NCBI GenBank assembly: GCA_963665215.2
Contig: CAXXWW010000006.1
Span: 310,001 to 374,000 of the forward strand
Length of the DNA stretch: 64,000 bases
Reading direction: 5' to 3'
From: G963665215 sp963665215
GTDB lineage: Bacteria; Chloroflexota; Dehalococcoidia; Lucifugimonadales; CAUZJF01
Under the pieces are notes generated by a model, which was given only the letters and a program-made list of their open reading frames with translations, did not search any database and was not told the origin of the DNA. Shown in pieces: positions 26,902-34,868 of the stretch (its first letter is position 1; every line of letters starts with the position of its first letter). The translations under genes were made by a program, and so were the position numbers.

Positions 26902-27270
26902 CAGTTCCAGTCCCCTCCCACGCTGCAGATGCCGGTCGGCCCCCAACCTGCGTCGCCGCAGCCGCATGCGCTTGATTCTGACGATGCTTCGCCCCAGGGG
27001 CCCCAGTTCCAGTCTCCTCCCACGCTGCAGATGCCGGTCGGCCCTCAGCCTGCGCCGCCGCCGGAGCCAGCTGCGGCCGATTCTCAGGATGTTCCGCCGC
27101 AGGGGCCCCAGTTCCAGTCTCCTCCCACGCTGCAGATGCCGGTCGGCCCCCAGCCTGCGCCGCCGCAGGAACCACCTGCGCCCGAATCTGGGGATGCTCC
27201 ACCGCAGGGGCCTCAGTTCCAGTCGCCTCCCACGCTCCAGACGCCCGTCGGACCACAGTCGACGCCCCCT
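26902..27270 (+). repeat. Four coding tandem repeats, about 105 bp each
   Basis: Units start at 26902, 27004, 27109 and 27214 with CAGTTCCAGTC, so the spacings are 102, 105 and 105 bp. Divergence is mostly in the acidic/Ala linker between the QFQSPPTLQ cores. They encode an extended proline-rich stalk. Confidence 0.9.
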
Positions 27271-27297
27271 TTAGAGCCCGCGCCCCCCCTCCCTCCC

Positions 27298-28583
27298 TGT
27301 ATGGACCGGACACATGGTGGACGGGTGTTCGGAGACATGGTGGACACATTTGAGTATGTTAGGCATCGTGCCTGAGGTCAAGCTGGGCGATTTGATGAGT
27401 GGCGAAGAAGACGTTCCAGACTCCATCGTCAGTTGTCGGCCGAATAGCCACTGGCATGCCCTTGAAGGCCTTAGGTACCTTGAAGATACGGCCAAACAAC
27501 TGGAGCCTACCTTTGTCGTGAACACGGCGTACCAGGTCGGTTGGTTCGTACTCCAAGGGTGGAAGGACCTCGGGAAACAGTCTTTGGCTCACTTGGTACT
27601 TGGTGGCCGGAGTAGCAAGGTCAAGGGCGTCATGGGGCCGCTCCAAGTTGTAGATGTCCCGCCACAGGTCGAAGGCTCTCTGGCAGTGCGCCAGATCAGT
27701 GAAGCTGCTCCCCTGCAGCACTTCAACGGTCATGGTTCGGTGGAAGCGCTCATCTTTTCCCTGTGTCTGAGGGTGATAAGGGCGTCCATGACTGACTCCG
27801 ATGCCCAACCTCAGCAGCCAGACTGTAAAAGGTGTGTAGGGGTGGTCTTGGTCATGGCCCCACGGGGAGCCATTGTCCATCAACATTGTGTTGGGCAGGC
27901 CGTAGCGCCGGAAGATAGCCGTCAGGCGCTGTTGCACCATCTCTCCCTGCTCGTTACCGCAGGCCTGCAGCCCCAAGGCAAACCGAGAGTGATCGTCCAG
28001 AACAGTCAGAGGGTGGCAGCGTCCTCGGGTAAGGGGGAAGTGGCCTTTGAAGTCCATCTGCCACAGGTCGTTGGGTGCCTGGTGTTCAAATCGCTGCCAG
28101 GAACGGTGCTTGGGCCCCTCGGCGGGGTCAATGCGGCCATGACGACGCAAGATCGCCGTGATAGTACTGGGGGCCGGCATGTCCGCCTCAAACACATCCC
28201 TGCGGTCCAAAAGCCACCGTCGCAGCTTACGAGCTCCCCAGGCCGGATGGGCCGCACGGGCAGACAGCACCGCCTGCTCAACCTGCGATGGGGTACGTGC
28301 AGGCGAGTAGTGAGGCCGCCGCGGCAGCTCGACCAGGCCTGCCTCGCTCCCTTCACGGAAACGCCCAAGCCACTTGTATCCAGTCGTAGGGCTGATCCCG
28401 AAGCGACGGCAAAGGCCCCTTTTGTTGGTGCCTTCAGCCTGCGCCAGCTCCACGAACTCTCTCCTCTGAGACATAACGGACATCTCCTTCCATGGCATGA
28501 CCACCTCCTTGTAATGAAGTCATGCCTATTATGGTGTCCACCATGTCCCCGAACATGTGTAAGCTATGTCCCCGGTCTATACA
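27298..28583 (-). mobile_element. IS481-family insertion sequence, copy 2
   Basis: Same termini as copy 1 (TGTATGGACCGG... and ...CCGGTCTATACA), 1286 bp long. It is flanked by a 6-bp duplication CCTCCC (27292-27297 and 28584-28589). It contains the 7 bp missing from copy 1. It interrupts the proline-rich membrane protein gene. Confidence 0.95.
27359..28498 (-). CDS. IS481-family DDE transposase, copy 2
   Basis: The product is identical to the other two copies in this window: an HTH (RRFGISPTTGYKW) followed by an rve core with Asp in QMDFKGHF, Asp in LMDNGSPWG and Glu in GKDERFHRT. The start ATG at 28498 has AAGGAGG upstream. It is intact and antisense to the interrupted host gene. Confidence 0.94.
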   Translation of the reverse strand: MPWKEMSVMSQRREFVELAQAEGTNKRGLCRRFGISPTTGYKWLGRFREGSEAGLVELPRRPHYSPARTPSQVEQAVLSARAAHPAWGARKLRRWLLDRRDVFEADMPAPSTITAILRRHGRIDPAEGPKHRSWQRFEHQAPNDLWQMDFKGHFPLTRGRCHPLTVLDDHSRFALGLQACGNEQGEMVQQRLTAIFRRYGLPNTMLMDNGSPWGHDQDHPYTPFTVWLLRLGIGVSHGRPYHPQTQGKDERFHRTMTVEVLQGSSFTDLAHCQRAFDLWRDIYNLERPHDALDLATPATKYQVSQRLFPEVLPPLEYEPTDLVRRVHDKGRLQLFGRIFKVPKAFKGMPVAIRPTTDDGVWNVFFATHQIAQLDLRHDA

Positions 28584-29091
28584 CCTCCCACGGCGGTCCC
28601 CGACGCGAGCCAGAGGCCCTACAACGTGGATGCTCAGGGGGTCGACGATTCGTTCAGGCCCAACGGCTCCTATGACCAGGTATGGTTCGGAATGATGACG
28701 GGAACTCAGGTCGCGGCGCGGGCCAGGGGAATTGACAATCTGCCTGGCTACTACGATGAGTCCTCTCAAGAAGACCTGTGCCCTGTTACGGTTTTTTTCA
28801 GGCGAGGCGAGCATGATCTGGAGATCAGCCTGGAAGGGCAGGACCAGTGGCGGTGCGCTGAGCCTCCGTTGGGTGTCCCGGACAGGTTCGATACAACCGA
28901 GATGGCCGACTGGGTGGAGCGGGCGTGGGTTTCGTTGGAGCAGCACCGCCCCCAGTCTGAGACGCCCGACGCGCCCGAGGGGACGTCAGGGGGTGGGAGT
29001 AGCAAGACCCCGCCTGGGTCCGGATAGGCATTGGGCAGGGACACGGCGTAGGCCCCGTCGGGGCCGAGGCGCACATTGGCGACAAATGAGA

Positions 29092-29125
29092 GGACTTCGG
29101 CATCTAGCCGAAGTCCATCTTTTTC
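29092..29125 (+). terminator. Rho-independent terminator
   Basis: GGACTTCGGC and GCCGAAGTCC pair perfectly around a five-base loop, followed by ATCTTTTT. It lies 65 bp after the stop of the interrupted proline-rich protein gene. Confidence 0.85.
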
Positions 29126-29242
29126 GCATCCCCGGGCCTAGCGCAGCGGTGGGGCATCGCGGTCATCGCCCCCTTGCCGCCCGAAACCCGCTGTGCTAGC
29201 ATTCGCAGCCGCGCTGGAATCCAGCTAAAGGAGGCTTGACTC

Positions 29243-30991
29243 ATGGCGGGGCTCCATTCGGTCAGGGTCGACCCCAACACTCCTCTCATGTTGAGGGACG
29301 GCACCATAACCTACGCGGACGTGTACCGCCCCGACGCCTCGGGCAAGTTTCCCGGCCTCTTGCAGCGCACACCCTACGACAAGAGCTCCCCCGGCAGCAA
29401 AACCTCCTCCCTCGACGCCGTCCAGGCGGCCATGCGCGGGTACGCCGTGGTGATTCAGGACGTCAGGGGCCGCTTCAGCTCTGACGGTGAGTTCTACACC
29501 TTCGTCAATGAGGCAGATGACGGATACGACTCCGTGGAGTGGGTCGCGGCCCAGCCCTGGTGCAGCGGGAAGGTGGGGATGTACGGCTCATCGTACGTCG
29601 GGGCGACCCAGTGGCTTGCTGCAAAAGCCAAGCCTCCGTCACTCGCGTGTATTGCGCCTGGAGTCACCGCCTCCGACTACCATGAGGGCTGGGTCTGGCA
29701 GGGAGGCGCGTTCGAGCTGGGCTTCAACCTGTCGTGGACCGGCGATCTGGCCTCGGCCAACTGGGACAATCTGTCCAACCGGCTCTTCCTACACTCCCGG
29801 CAGCTGGACGTGCTGATCGAGGCGAAGGATAACCTGACGGCCGGCCTCAGCTACCTTCCGATGCGAGAGCTGTCGGACCTGGAGGGCGGTCTTGCGCCCT
29901 ACTACTACGACTGGCTGGACCACCCGGAGTACGACGACTACTGGAAGAGGGTCTGCATCGAGGAGTCACACTCGGAGATCAACGTCCCGGCCTTCAATTA
30001 CGGTGGGTGGTACGACATCTTCCTGGGGGGGACCATCCGCAACTTCACGCGAATGAAGGAGATGGGCGCCACCGATGATGCGCGTCTCGGCCAGAGGCTC
30101 GTCCTCGGCCCGTGGGTCCACGGCGGTACTCCCACGAGCCTCTCAGGCGAGGTCAGCTTTGGGACCCGTGCGGCAGCACTGGCGCAGGACCTCCCAGGAC
30201 AAATGCTCAGGTATTACGACTACTGGCTCCGCGGCGAGGACAACGGCGTGCCGGACGACAAGCCGGTAAACATCTTTGTGATGGGTGAAAACGTCTGGCG
30301 GTCCGAGGACGCCTGGCCGCTCGAGAGGGCACAAGTGGTCGACTACTATCTCCATAGCCAGGGGAAGGCCAACACGCTGAACGGGGACGGCTGGCTCAGT
30401 CCGGAGTCGCCGCGTGAGGAACCTCCGGACGTGTACGTGTACAATCCAATCGACCCGGTGCCGACCCGGGGGGGGCCTCTTTGCTGCGACCCCGGCTTTG
30501 TTCCGCCGGGGGCGTACGACCAGCGGCACATTGAGACGAGACCTGATGTGCTGGTGTACACAACACCTCCCCTGGACAACTATATGGAGGTCACGGGGCC
30601 GATCAAGGTGACGCTGTTCGCCTCCAGCTCCGCCCGTGACACAGACTTCACCGCAAAGCTGGTTGACGTCGACCCATCGGGCTATGCGAGGAACCTGACA
30701 GAGGGCATAATACGCGCGCGGTCTCGGAATCCCAGGGTGCCGGCCAGCCTGATAGAGCCCAGCACGGTGTACGAGTACGAGATCGACCTGTGGGCCACAA
30801 GCAACCTATTCAAGAAGGGCCACCGGATTCGGCTTGAGGTCTCGAGCAGCAACTTCCCACGCTTCGACCGCAACACCAACACTGGGGAGCCAATCGGGAC
30901 AGACGCCGGCTTCGTGTCGGCTCTTCAGAGCGTCTATCACACATCAGGGCGACCATCGCGTATCGCCCTGCCAATCGTGCCGAGGGACTAG
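29243..30991 (+). CDS. CocE/NonD family hydrolase (peptidase S15-like)
   Basis: A 582-aa protein. ATG 29243 follows AAAGGAGGCTTGACTC, a strong site. The N-terminal alpha/beta domain has YRPDASGKFPGLL and the nucleophile elbow GMYGSSYVGATQW (Ser near residue 116). The C-terminal jelly-roll domain contains VTGPIKVTLFASSSARDTDF, the X-Pro dipeptidyl-peptidase C-domain signature. The catalytic Asp and His lie in the remainder of the first domain and are not resolved here. The family includes cocaine esterase and glutaryl-7-ACA acylase. No signal peptide is seen. Confidence 0.92.
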   Translation: MAGLHSVRVDPNTPLMLRDGTITYADVYRPDASGKFPGLLQRTPYDKSSPGSKTSSLDAVQAAMRGYAVVIQDVRGRFSSDGEFYTFVNEADDGYDSVEWVAAQPWCSGKVGMYGSSYVGATQWLAAKAKPPSLACIAPGVTASDYHEGWVWQGGAFELGFNLSWTGDLASANWDNLSNRLFLHSRQLDVLIEAKDNLTAGLSYLPMRELSDLEGGLAPYYYDWLDHPEYDDYWKRVCIEESHSEINVPAFNYGGWYDIFLGGTIRNFTRMKEMGATDDARLGQRLVLGPWVHGGTPTSLSGEVSFGTRAAALAQDLPGQMLRYYDYWLRGEDNGVPDDKPVNIFVMGENVWRSEDAWPLERAQVVDYYLHSQGKANTLNGDGWLSPESPREEPPDVYVYNPIDPVPTRGGPLCCDPGFVPPGAYDQRHIETRPDVLVYTTPPLDNYMEVTGPIKVTLFASSSARDTDFTAKLVDVDPSGYARNLTEGIIRARSRNPRVPASLIEPSTVYEYEIDLWATSNLFKKGHRIRLEVSSSNFPRFDRNTNTGEPIGTDAGFVSALQSVYHTSGRPSRIALPIVPRD

Positions 30992-31084
30992 TACAGCACC
31001 ATCTGCCGTGTCCTCACGGGTCTGCTCACCGCGCTCCGCAATGCGACGGCGGCTGGTATCCTTGACCGTGCCTGCAGCGACTCC

Positions 31085-31090
31085 TATAAT
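31085..31090 (+). promoter_or_regulatory. -10 box TATAAT upstream of crotonase gene
   Basis: TATAAT at 31085 lies 33 bp before the TTG start at 31124. A -35 is not clear. Confidence 0.5.
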
Positions 31091-31123
31091 TGAGCCCTCC
31101 ATCACCTGCCGGAGGCGTGTCCG

Positions 31124-31888
31124 TTGGGCTACGGGAGTATTATCGTGGAGCGGGAGGAGGGTGTGGGGATTATATCCCTCAACCGCCCTAAGGTGCTGAA
31201 CGCCCTCAGCCGGGACCTCTTACGGGAGTTGGACGCCGCCGTCGGCGAGCTCGAGCAGGACTCCGAGATCGGCGCCATCATCTTCACTGGCAAAGGTGAC
31301 AGGTCGTTCTCGGCGGGCGGCGACATTCACGAGATGGCGCGCCTGGCCGAGGAGTCGGAGGCCGTGTCCCCCGACCCGGAGAGGACGAGATACACCTGGC
31401 ACATCGCCGCATGTGCTAAGCCGACCATCGGGGCCATCAACGGTCTGGCGTACGGCGGCGGCGCGCTCATGGCCTCGAACTTCGACATCCGGGTGGGTTG
31501 CGAGCGGACCAGCTTCAGGTTCCTCGCCGTCTCCTACGGGAGGGTGAACTCGACGTGGAGCCTGCCCCTTCAGATCGGATGGCCCATGGCCAAAGAGCTG
31601 CTCTTTACCGCTCGGGTCGTGGAGGCCAAGGAGGCCTATCGCATCGGCCTCTTGAACCACCTGGTGGCCTCGGACGAGCTAATGCTGAAGGCAATGGAGT
31701 TGGGCAAGCAGATCGCCGCGAACGACCCCCGCATGGTGCAGGGCGTCAAGGACCTTGTGTTGAGAAACGTCGGCGAGTCGTGGAACAAGATGTACCGCAA
31801 CGAGCTGGACGCGCAAGCGGACAGGCTGAGTCCCACTCCCGTCGCCAAAGGGTTTAAGGAATTCCTCGAGCGGAAGGGCGAACGATAG
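31124..31888 (+). CDS. Enoyl-CoA hydratase/isomerase (crotonase) family
   Basis: A 254-aa protein read from TTG 31124 with GGAGG upstream. RPKVLNALSRDL opens the fold. FSAGGDIHEM and GLAYGGGALMASNFDIRV form the two oxyanion-hole segments. The two glutamates used by true hydratases are not seen: the first position reads Ala-Leu after GGG and the second lies in SYGRVNSTWSLP. The protein may therefore be an isomerase, thioesterase, decarboxylase or other crotonase. It precedes a CaiB/BaiF gene by 3 bp, so the pair probably acts on one acyl-CoA. Confidence 0.9.
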   Translation: MGYGSIIVEREEGVGIISLNRPKVLNALSRDLLRELDAAVGELEQDSEIGAIIFTGKGDRSFSAGGDIHEMARLAEESEAVSPDPERTRYTWHIAACAKPTIGAINGLAYGGGALMASNFDIRVGCERTSFRFLAVSYGRVNSTWSLPLQIGWPMAKELLFTARVVEAKEAYRIGLLNHLVASDELMLKAMELGKQIAANDPRMVQGVKDLVLRNVGESWNKMYRNELDAQADRLSPTPVAKGFKEFLERKGER

Positions 31889-31891
31889 CCC

Positions 31892-33175
31892 ATGCCGGCT
31901 TCCAAGAAGACCTCCCTGCAGGGCATCCGGCTACTTGACCTGGGCCGCTACCAGGCTGGTCCCCGTTGCGCATTGATGTTTGCGCGCCTGGGGGCCGAGG
32001 TGATCAAAGTCGAGTCGCTCAGCGGGGACGAGAGTCGTGGCAACGGTCCGAGGGTCAGGGGACAGAGCGCCTACTGGGTGCAGTACAACACCGGTAAGAA
32101 GAGCCTGGCCATCGACTTGAGGAGCGACCAGGGGAAGGCGGTGCTCAGGGACCTGGTGAAGGTCTCCGACGTCTTCCTGCAGAATTTCCGGCCCGGCGCG
32201 ATTCAGGCGATGGGCTTCGGATACGACGCGCTCAGGGAGCTGAACCCGCGGATCGTCATGGTCAATGTGTCTGCCTACGGCCAGGACGGCCCATACCGCA
32301 ACAGGATCGGCTTCGACGCCATAGGGCAGGCGCTGGGCGGCCTCATGTCGCTGACCGGCTTTCCCGGCGACGCCCCGATCAAGACCTTCTTTCCCCTGAT
32401 CGACCGCATCACGGCACTCCACGCCACCATCGGCGCCCTGGCGGCGCTGAGAGAGCGCGAGAACTCCGGAGAGGGGCAGGCAATAGACGTTAGCCTGGCA
32501 GATACGGGATTCACCGTCAACGAGATTCCAATTTCCGCATACCTGGGCGAGGGCGTCACACAAGAGCGCGAGGGCAATGGCAGCGGTCTGAGCAACACCT
32601 ATCGGACCGAGGACGGCTGGGTCTTCCTCGTCGCTGCCAGCGACGCCATCTGGCCGAGGGTCTGCAAGGCCTTCGACAGGCCCGACTGGCTCGACGACCC
32701 ACGCTTCGCCACAAAGGACGACCGGCAGCGCAGTAATTCAGGCCTTGAGCCCGACCTGACGGCCTGGTTCGCATCGCGAACGACCAGTGAGGCCGTCGAG
32801 CATCTGTCCACCCACAGCGTGCCGGCCGCCGCGGTGAACTCGGTGGAGCAGGCCGCGCGGGAGCCCCACCTGCACCAGAGGGAGCTACTGGTAGAGGTGG
32901 CTGACCCGGTTGCCGGGAAGATTCATGCGGCCGGCAAGATGATCAAGCTCAGCCGCACCCCCATGGTGGTGGGCCCCGCTCCCTCCGTTGGAGAGCACAC
33001 CGAAGAGGTCCTCACAGCCATTCTGGGCTACTCGTCAGAGCGCGTCCGCGCCCTCATCGACGAAGATATCGTGAGGCCTCAGACACCATCGGTCTCATTG
33101 GGCTCCGCTCCGGTCAGCGGCACGCCACCGGGAAGGGCAGGACACAGGGACTCGGACCCAAGACGTGGAGCGTAA
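31892..33175 (+). CDS. CaiB/BaiF family CoA-transferase
   Basis: A 427-aa protein of the class III (formyl-CoA transferase) family. LLDLGRYQAGPRCALMFARLGAEVIKVE is the N-terminal family signature region. GFDAIGQALGGLM contains the catalytic Asp that forms the acyl anhydride, and GEGQAIDVSLADT follows. The last 30 residues are Pro/Ser/Arg-rich and look like an unstructured tail. It moves CoA between carboxylic acids and is in an operon with the crotonase. Substrates are unknown. Confidence 0.92.
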   Translation: MPASKKTSLQGIRLLDLGRYQAGPRCALMFARLGAEVIKVESLSGDESRGNGPRVRGQSAYWVQYNTGKKSLAIDLRSDQGKAVLRDLVKVSDVFLQNFRPGAIQAMGFGYDALRELNPRIVMVNVSAYGQDGPYRNRIGFDAIGQALGGLMSLTGFPGDAPIKTFFPLIDRITALHATIGALAALRERENSGEGQAIDVSLADTGFTVNEIPISAYLGEGVTQEREGNGSGLSNTYRTEDGWVFLVAASDAIWPRVCKAFDRPDWLDDPRFATKDDRQRSNSGLEPDLTAWFASRTTSEAVEHLSTHSVPAAAVNSVEQAAREPHLHQRELLVEVADPVAGKIHAAGKMIKLSRTPMVVGPAPSVGEHTEEVLTAILGYSSERVRALIDEDIVRPQTPSVSLGSAPVSGTPPGRAGHRDSDPRRGA

Positions 33176-33222
33176 GGGTCCCGAACTCCTGACTGCGTCT
33201 CTGTACCTCGTCGTCCCCATGC

Positions 33223-33228
33223 TATAAT
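33223..33228 (+). promoter_or_regulatory. -10 box TATAAT (extended TGC) upstream of moaD
   Basis: ATGCTATAATTC lies about 35-45 bp before the moaD start, the same form as at 5488 and 25043. Confidence 0.5.
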
Positions 33229-33272
33229 TCAGCCGTATACCGATTCGAGGTGCGGGTGCTCTGAAGGTCACC

Positions 33273-33569
33273 GTGCGGCTGTTCGCCAGCTATAGAGAGA
33301 GGGTAGGGCAGGCTGAGCTGGCCCTGGACCTCCCCGAGGGCGCCACCGCCGGGTCCCTCGCCACGGAGATCGCCCGGCGGTTCCCCGACCTAACCCGGGA
33401 CCCAGGGAAGCTTGTGGTGGCGGTGAACCAGGAGTACCGGGACCACGGCTACGGGCTCAGCGACGAGGATGAGGTAGCCCTCATTCCACCTGTTAGCGGC
33501 GGAAGCTTCGAAAGCTGGGGCCTCCGGCCTGCTCCCCATCAGCCCAAGAACAGGAGGGGCCAGCCATGA
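33273..33569 (+). CDS. moaD: MoaD/ThiS-family sulfur carrier with C-terminal extension
   Basis: A beta-grasp protein starting RLFASYRERVG, with DEVALIPPVSGG at residues 67-77. In canonical MoaD the Gly-Gly is the very C-terminus and is adenylated and thiocarboxylated. Here 21 more residues (SFESWGLRP...RRGQP) follow before the stop, so the tail would have to be removed or the protein works differently. The GTG at 33273 is one start; the family opening MKVTVRLFA suggests CTG 33261 as the real one. The stop overlaps the moaE ATG (ATGA), which indicates coupling. It serves molybdopterin synthase with MoaE. Confidence 0.8.
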   Translation: MRLFASYRERVGQAELALDLPEGATAGSLATEIARRFPDLTRDPGKLVVAVNQEYRDHGYGLSDEDEVALIPPVSGGSFESWGLRPAPHQPKNRRGQP

Positions 33570-34021
33570 TAAATATTACCCATGAGCCCCTGGACGCCGA
33601 GGCCCTCACCTCCCAGGTCCTTAGCGAGACCAATGGGGCAGTGGTGACCTTTTTGGGCGTCACCCGGCGCTTCACACGTGGACGGGAGGTGCTTCACCTC
33701 GAGTACGAGGCGTACCGGCCCATGGCCGATAGCAAGCTCGCCGAGATAGCCGGGGAGATGCGGGAGCGGTGGTCCGTGGAGGACATCGCAATCGCCCACC
33801 GGCTCGGGCGACTTGAGGTGGGAGAGGTCAGCCTGGTGGTGGCTGTGGCATCCCCACACAGGAGGGAGGCCTTCGCCGCCTGCCAGTACTGTGTGGACCG
33901 CGTCAAGCAGACCGTGCCGATTTGGAAGAAGGAGTTCTTTGAGGATGGCGAGGTCTGGGTGGGCAGCCAGGATGATGAGGTAGCACTGGAGGCGGCTCAC
34001 TCTTCAGTCCGGCCCGGATGA
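33566..34021 (+). CDS. moaE: Molybdopterin synthase large subunit MoaE
   Basis: A 151-aa protein. GAVVTFLGVTRRFTRGREVLHLEYEAY is the N-terminal core, RLGRLEVGEVSLVVAVASPHR the conserved strand and VKQTVPIWKKEFF carries the catalytic lysines. It transfers sulfur from thiocarboxylated MoaD to precursor Z, making molybdopterin. It overlaps moaD by 4 bp and no other moa gene is in the window. Confidence 0.93.
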   Translation: MINITHEPLDAEALTSQVLSETNGAVVTFLGVTRRFTRGREVLHLEYEAYRPMADSKLAEIAGEMRERWSVEDIAIAHRLGRLEVGEVSLVVAVASPHRREAFAACQYCVDRVKQTVPIWKKEFFEDGEVWVGSQDDEVALEAAHSSVRPG

Positions 34022-34141
34022 CCAGAGGATAGTATCCCAAGGTTATCGCTGCTGAGCTGTAGGCGCAGGCCTGCGGCCTCCCCGGCTCCGTTGACACCGC
34101 TCACGTCCGGAGTAAAGGGTTCGTAGGCGCCTGGCAAGGGC

Positions 34142-34729
34142 CTACGGCGACTGTTGGCCACCCGGTTGACGGCCCCCAAAGGAGCCCCCACCGCCGAAGA
34201 AGCCTCCGCCGCCAAAGATGCTGTCCAGGCCCTCCGGGACTACGAGAATGGTCCTCGCCACCATGGCGCCGTCCTCCCCCGGCGCCCCAACCACCGTTAC
34301 CTGCATGCCCGCCAGGAGGTCCGCCAGCGTAACCTCGGCGACCGTCTGGATGGTGGTCTCGGTCGTGATGGTCGCCAGAAGCGGGCCCTGAGGCGTGTTG
34401 ACCGTAAGCGTGTTGCCGTCTATCTTCTCGATGGCGCCCGTCAGACCGCCCCGCCCGGAAAAACCACCGCCGAAGGAGCTCGGAGCGCCGGCCGCATTGA
34501 GCTGCTGGGCCTGGAACTGCTGGCGAAACTGGTCGCGCTGTTCCGGGGTCAACGCGCCAATCGACTGCTGTGCAGAGCCGGGCGTTAGCGCCGCCGTTGG
34601 GGCTACTTGGGCGGCTTCCGCTACCTCCTGGCTCTTGCCCAGGGCGATGCCACCGACGAACGCGCCCCCAATCCCTCCCCCCAGCACCAGGACAGTGGCC
34701 AGTAACAGCACGAACGCCTTCGTATTCAT
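34142..34729 (-). CDS. Exported DUF5666-like protein, Gly-rich
   Basis: A 195-aa protein with an N-terminal membrane segment (FVLLLATVLVLGGGIGGAFVGGIALG). A Gln-rich stretch follows around 60-80, then an OB-like domain (GAIEKIDGNTLTVNTPQGP ... VTVVGAPGEDGAMVARTILV) and a Gly/Phe-rich tail. The OB-like part resembles DUF5666. It lies downstream of the MacAB-like exporter genes on the same strand and may be the last gene of that operon. The function is unknown. Confidence 0.75.
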   Translation of the reverse strand: MNTKAFVLLLATVLVLGGGIGGAFVGGIALGKSQEVAEAAQVAPTAALTPGSAQQSIGALTPEQRDQFRQQFQAQQLNAAGAPSSFGGGFSGRGGLTGAIEKIDGNTLTVNTPQGPLLATITTETTIQTVAEVTLADLLAGMQVTVVGAPGEDGAMVARTILVVPEGLDSIFGGGGFFGGGGSFGGRQPGGQQSP

Positions 34730-34751
34730 TTTTCTTCCCTTCCTAGTGGCA

Positions 34752-34824
34752 GTACGGACAAGACGTTTTGGAACCTGGTCGGTGTTCTCCGGGCACCGTA
34801 GGGACAGGTTTCAAACCTGCCCAT
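34752..34824 (-). repeat. Palindromic dispersed repeat, copy 2 (REP/MITE-like)
   Basis: An inverse copy of the repeat at 23865-23948: the palindrome core CAGGTTTCAAACCTG at 34805-34819 with slightly decayed arms, and ACAAGACGTTTTGGAACC on its left matching the trailing part of copy 1 in reverse complement. Confidence 0.65.
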
Positions 34825-34868
34825 CATATCTATTCGCCAAAAGGCCCCCCTAATCGTCTACTACGTTT

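Larger units (their letters stand above)
26611..29027 (+). pseudogene. Membrane protein with proline-rich tandem repeats, interrupted by IS481
   Basis: A GTG at 26611 after GAGAGGAGAGCGCC opens a protein with two N-terminal membrane segments (YLIGGLVLGTAASVLAG and a second ending in VVLIILVL). Four 34-35-residue repeats built on QFQSPPTLQMPVGPQP follow, then a Pro-rich linker and a C-terminal domain (DSFRPNGSYDQVWFG... TVFFRRGEHDLEISLEG). IS481 copy 2 sits at 27298-28583. The codon frame is continuous across the 6-bp duplication, so loss of the IS would restore 374 aa. The C-terminal domain family is not recognised. Confidence 0.75.

Noticed and set aside
26902..27270. Regular ~105-bp repeats considered as a CRISPR or satellite
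   Set aside because: Units are in frame within one gene, differ in the linkers and have no spacer structure; they encode a Pro-rich stalk.
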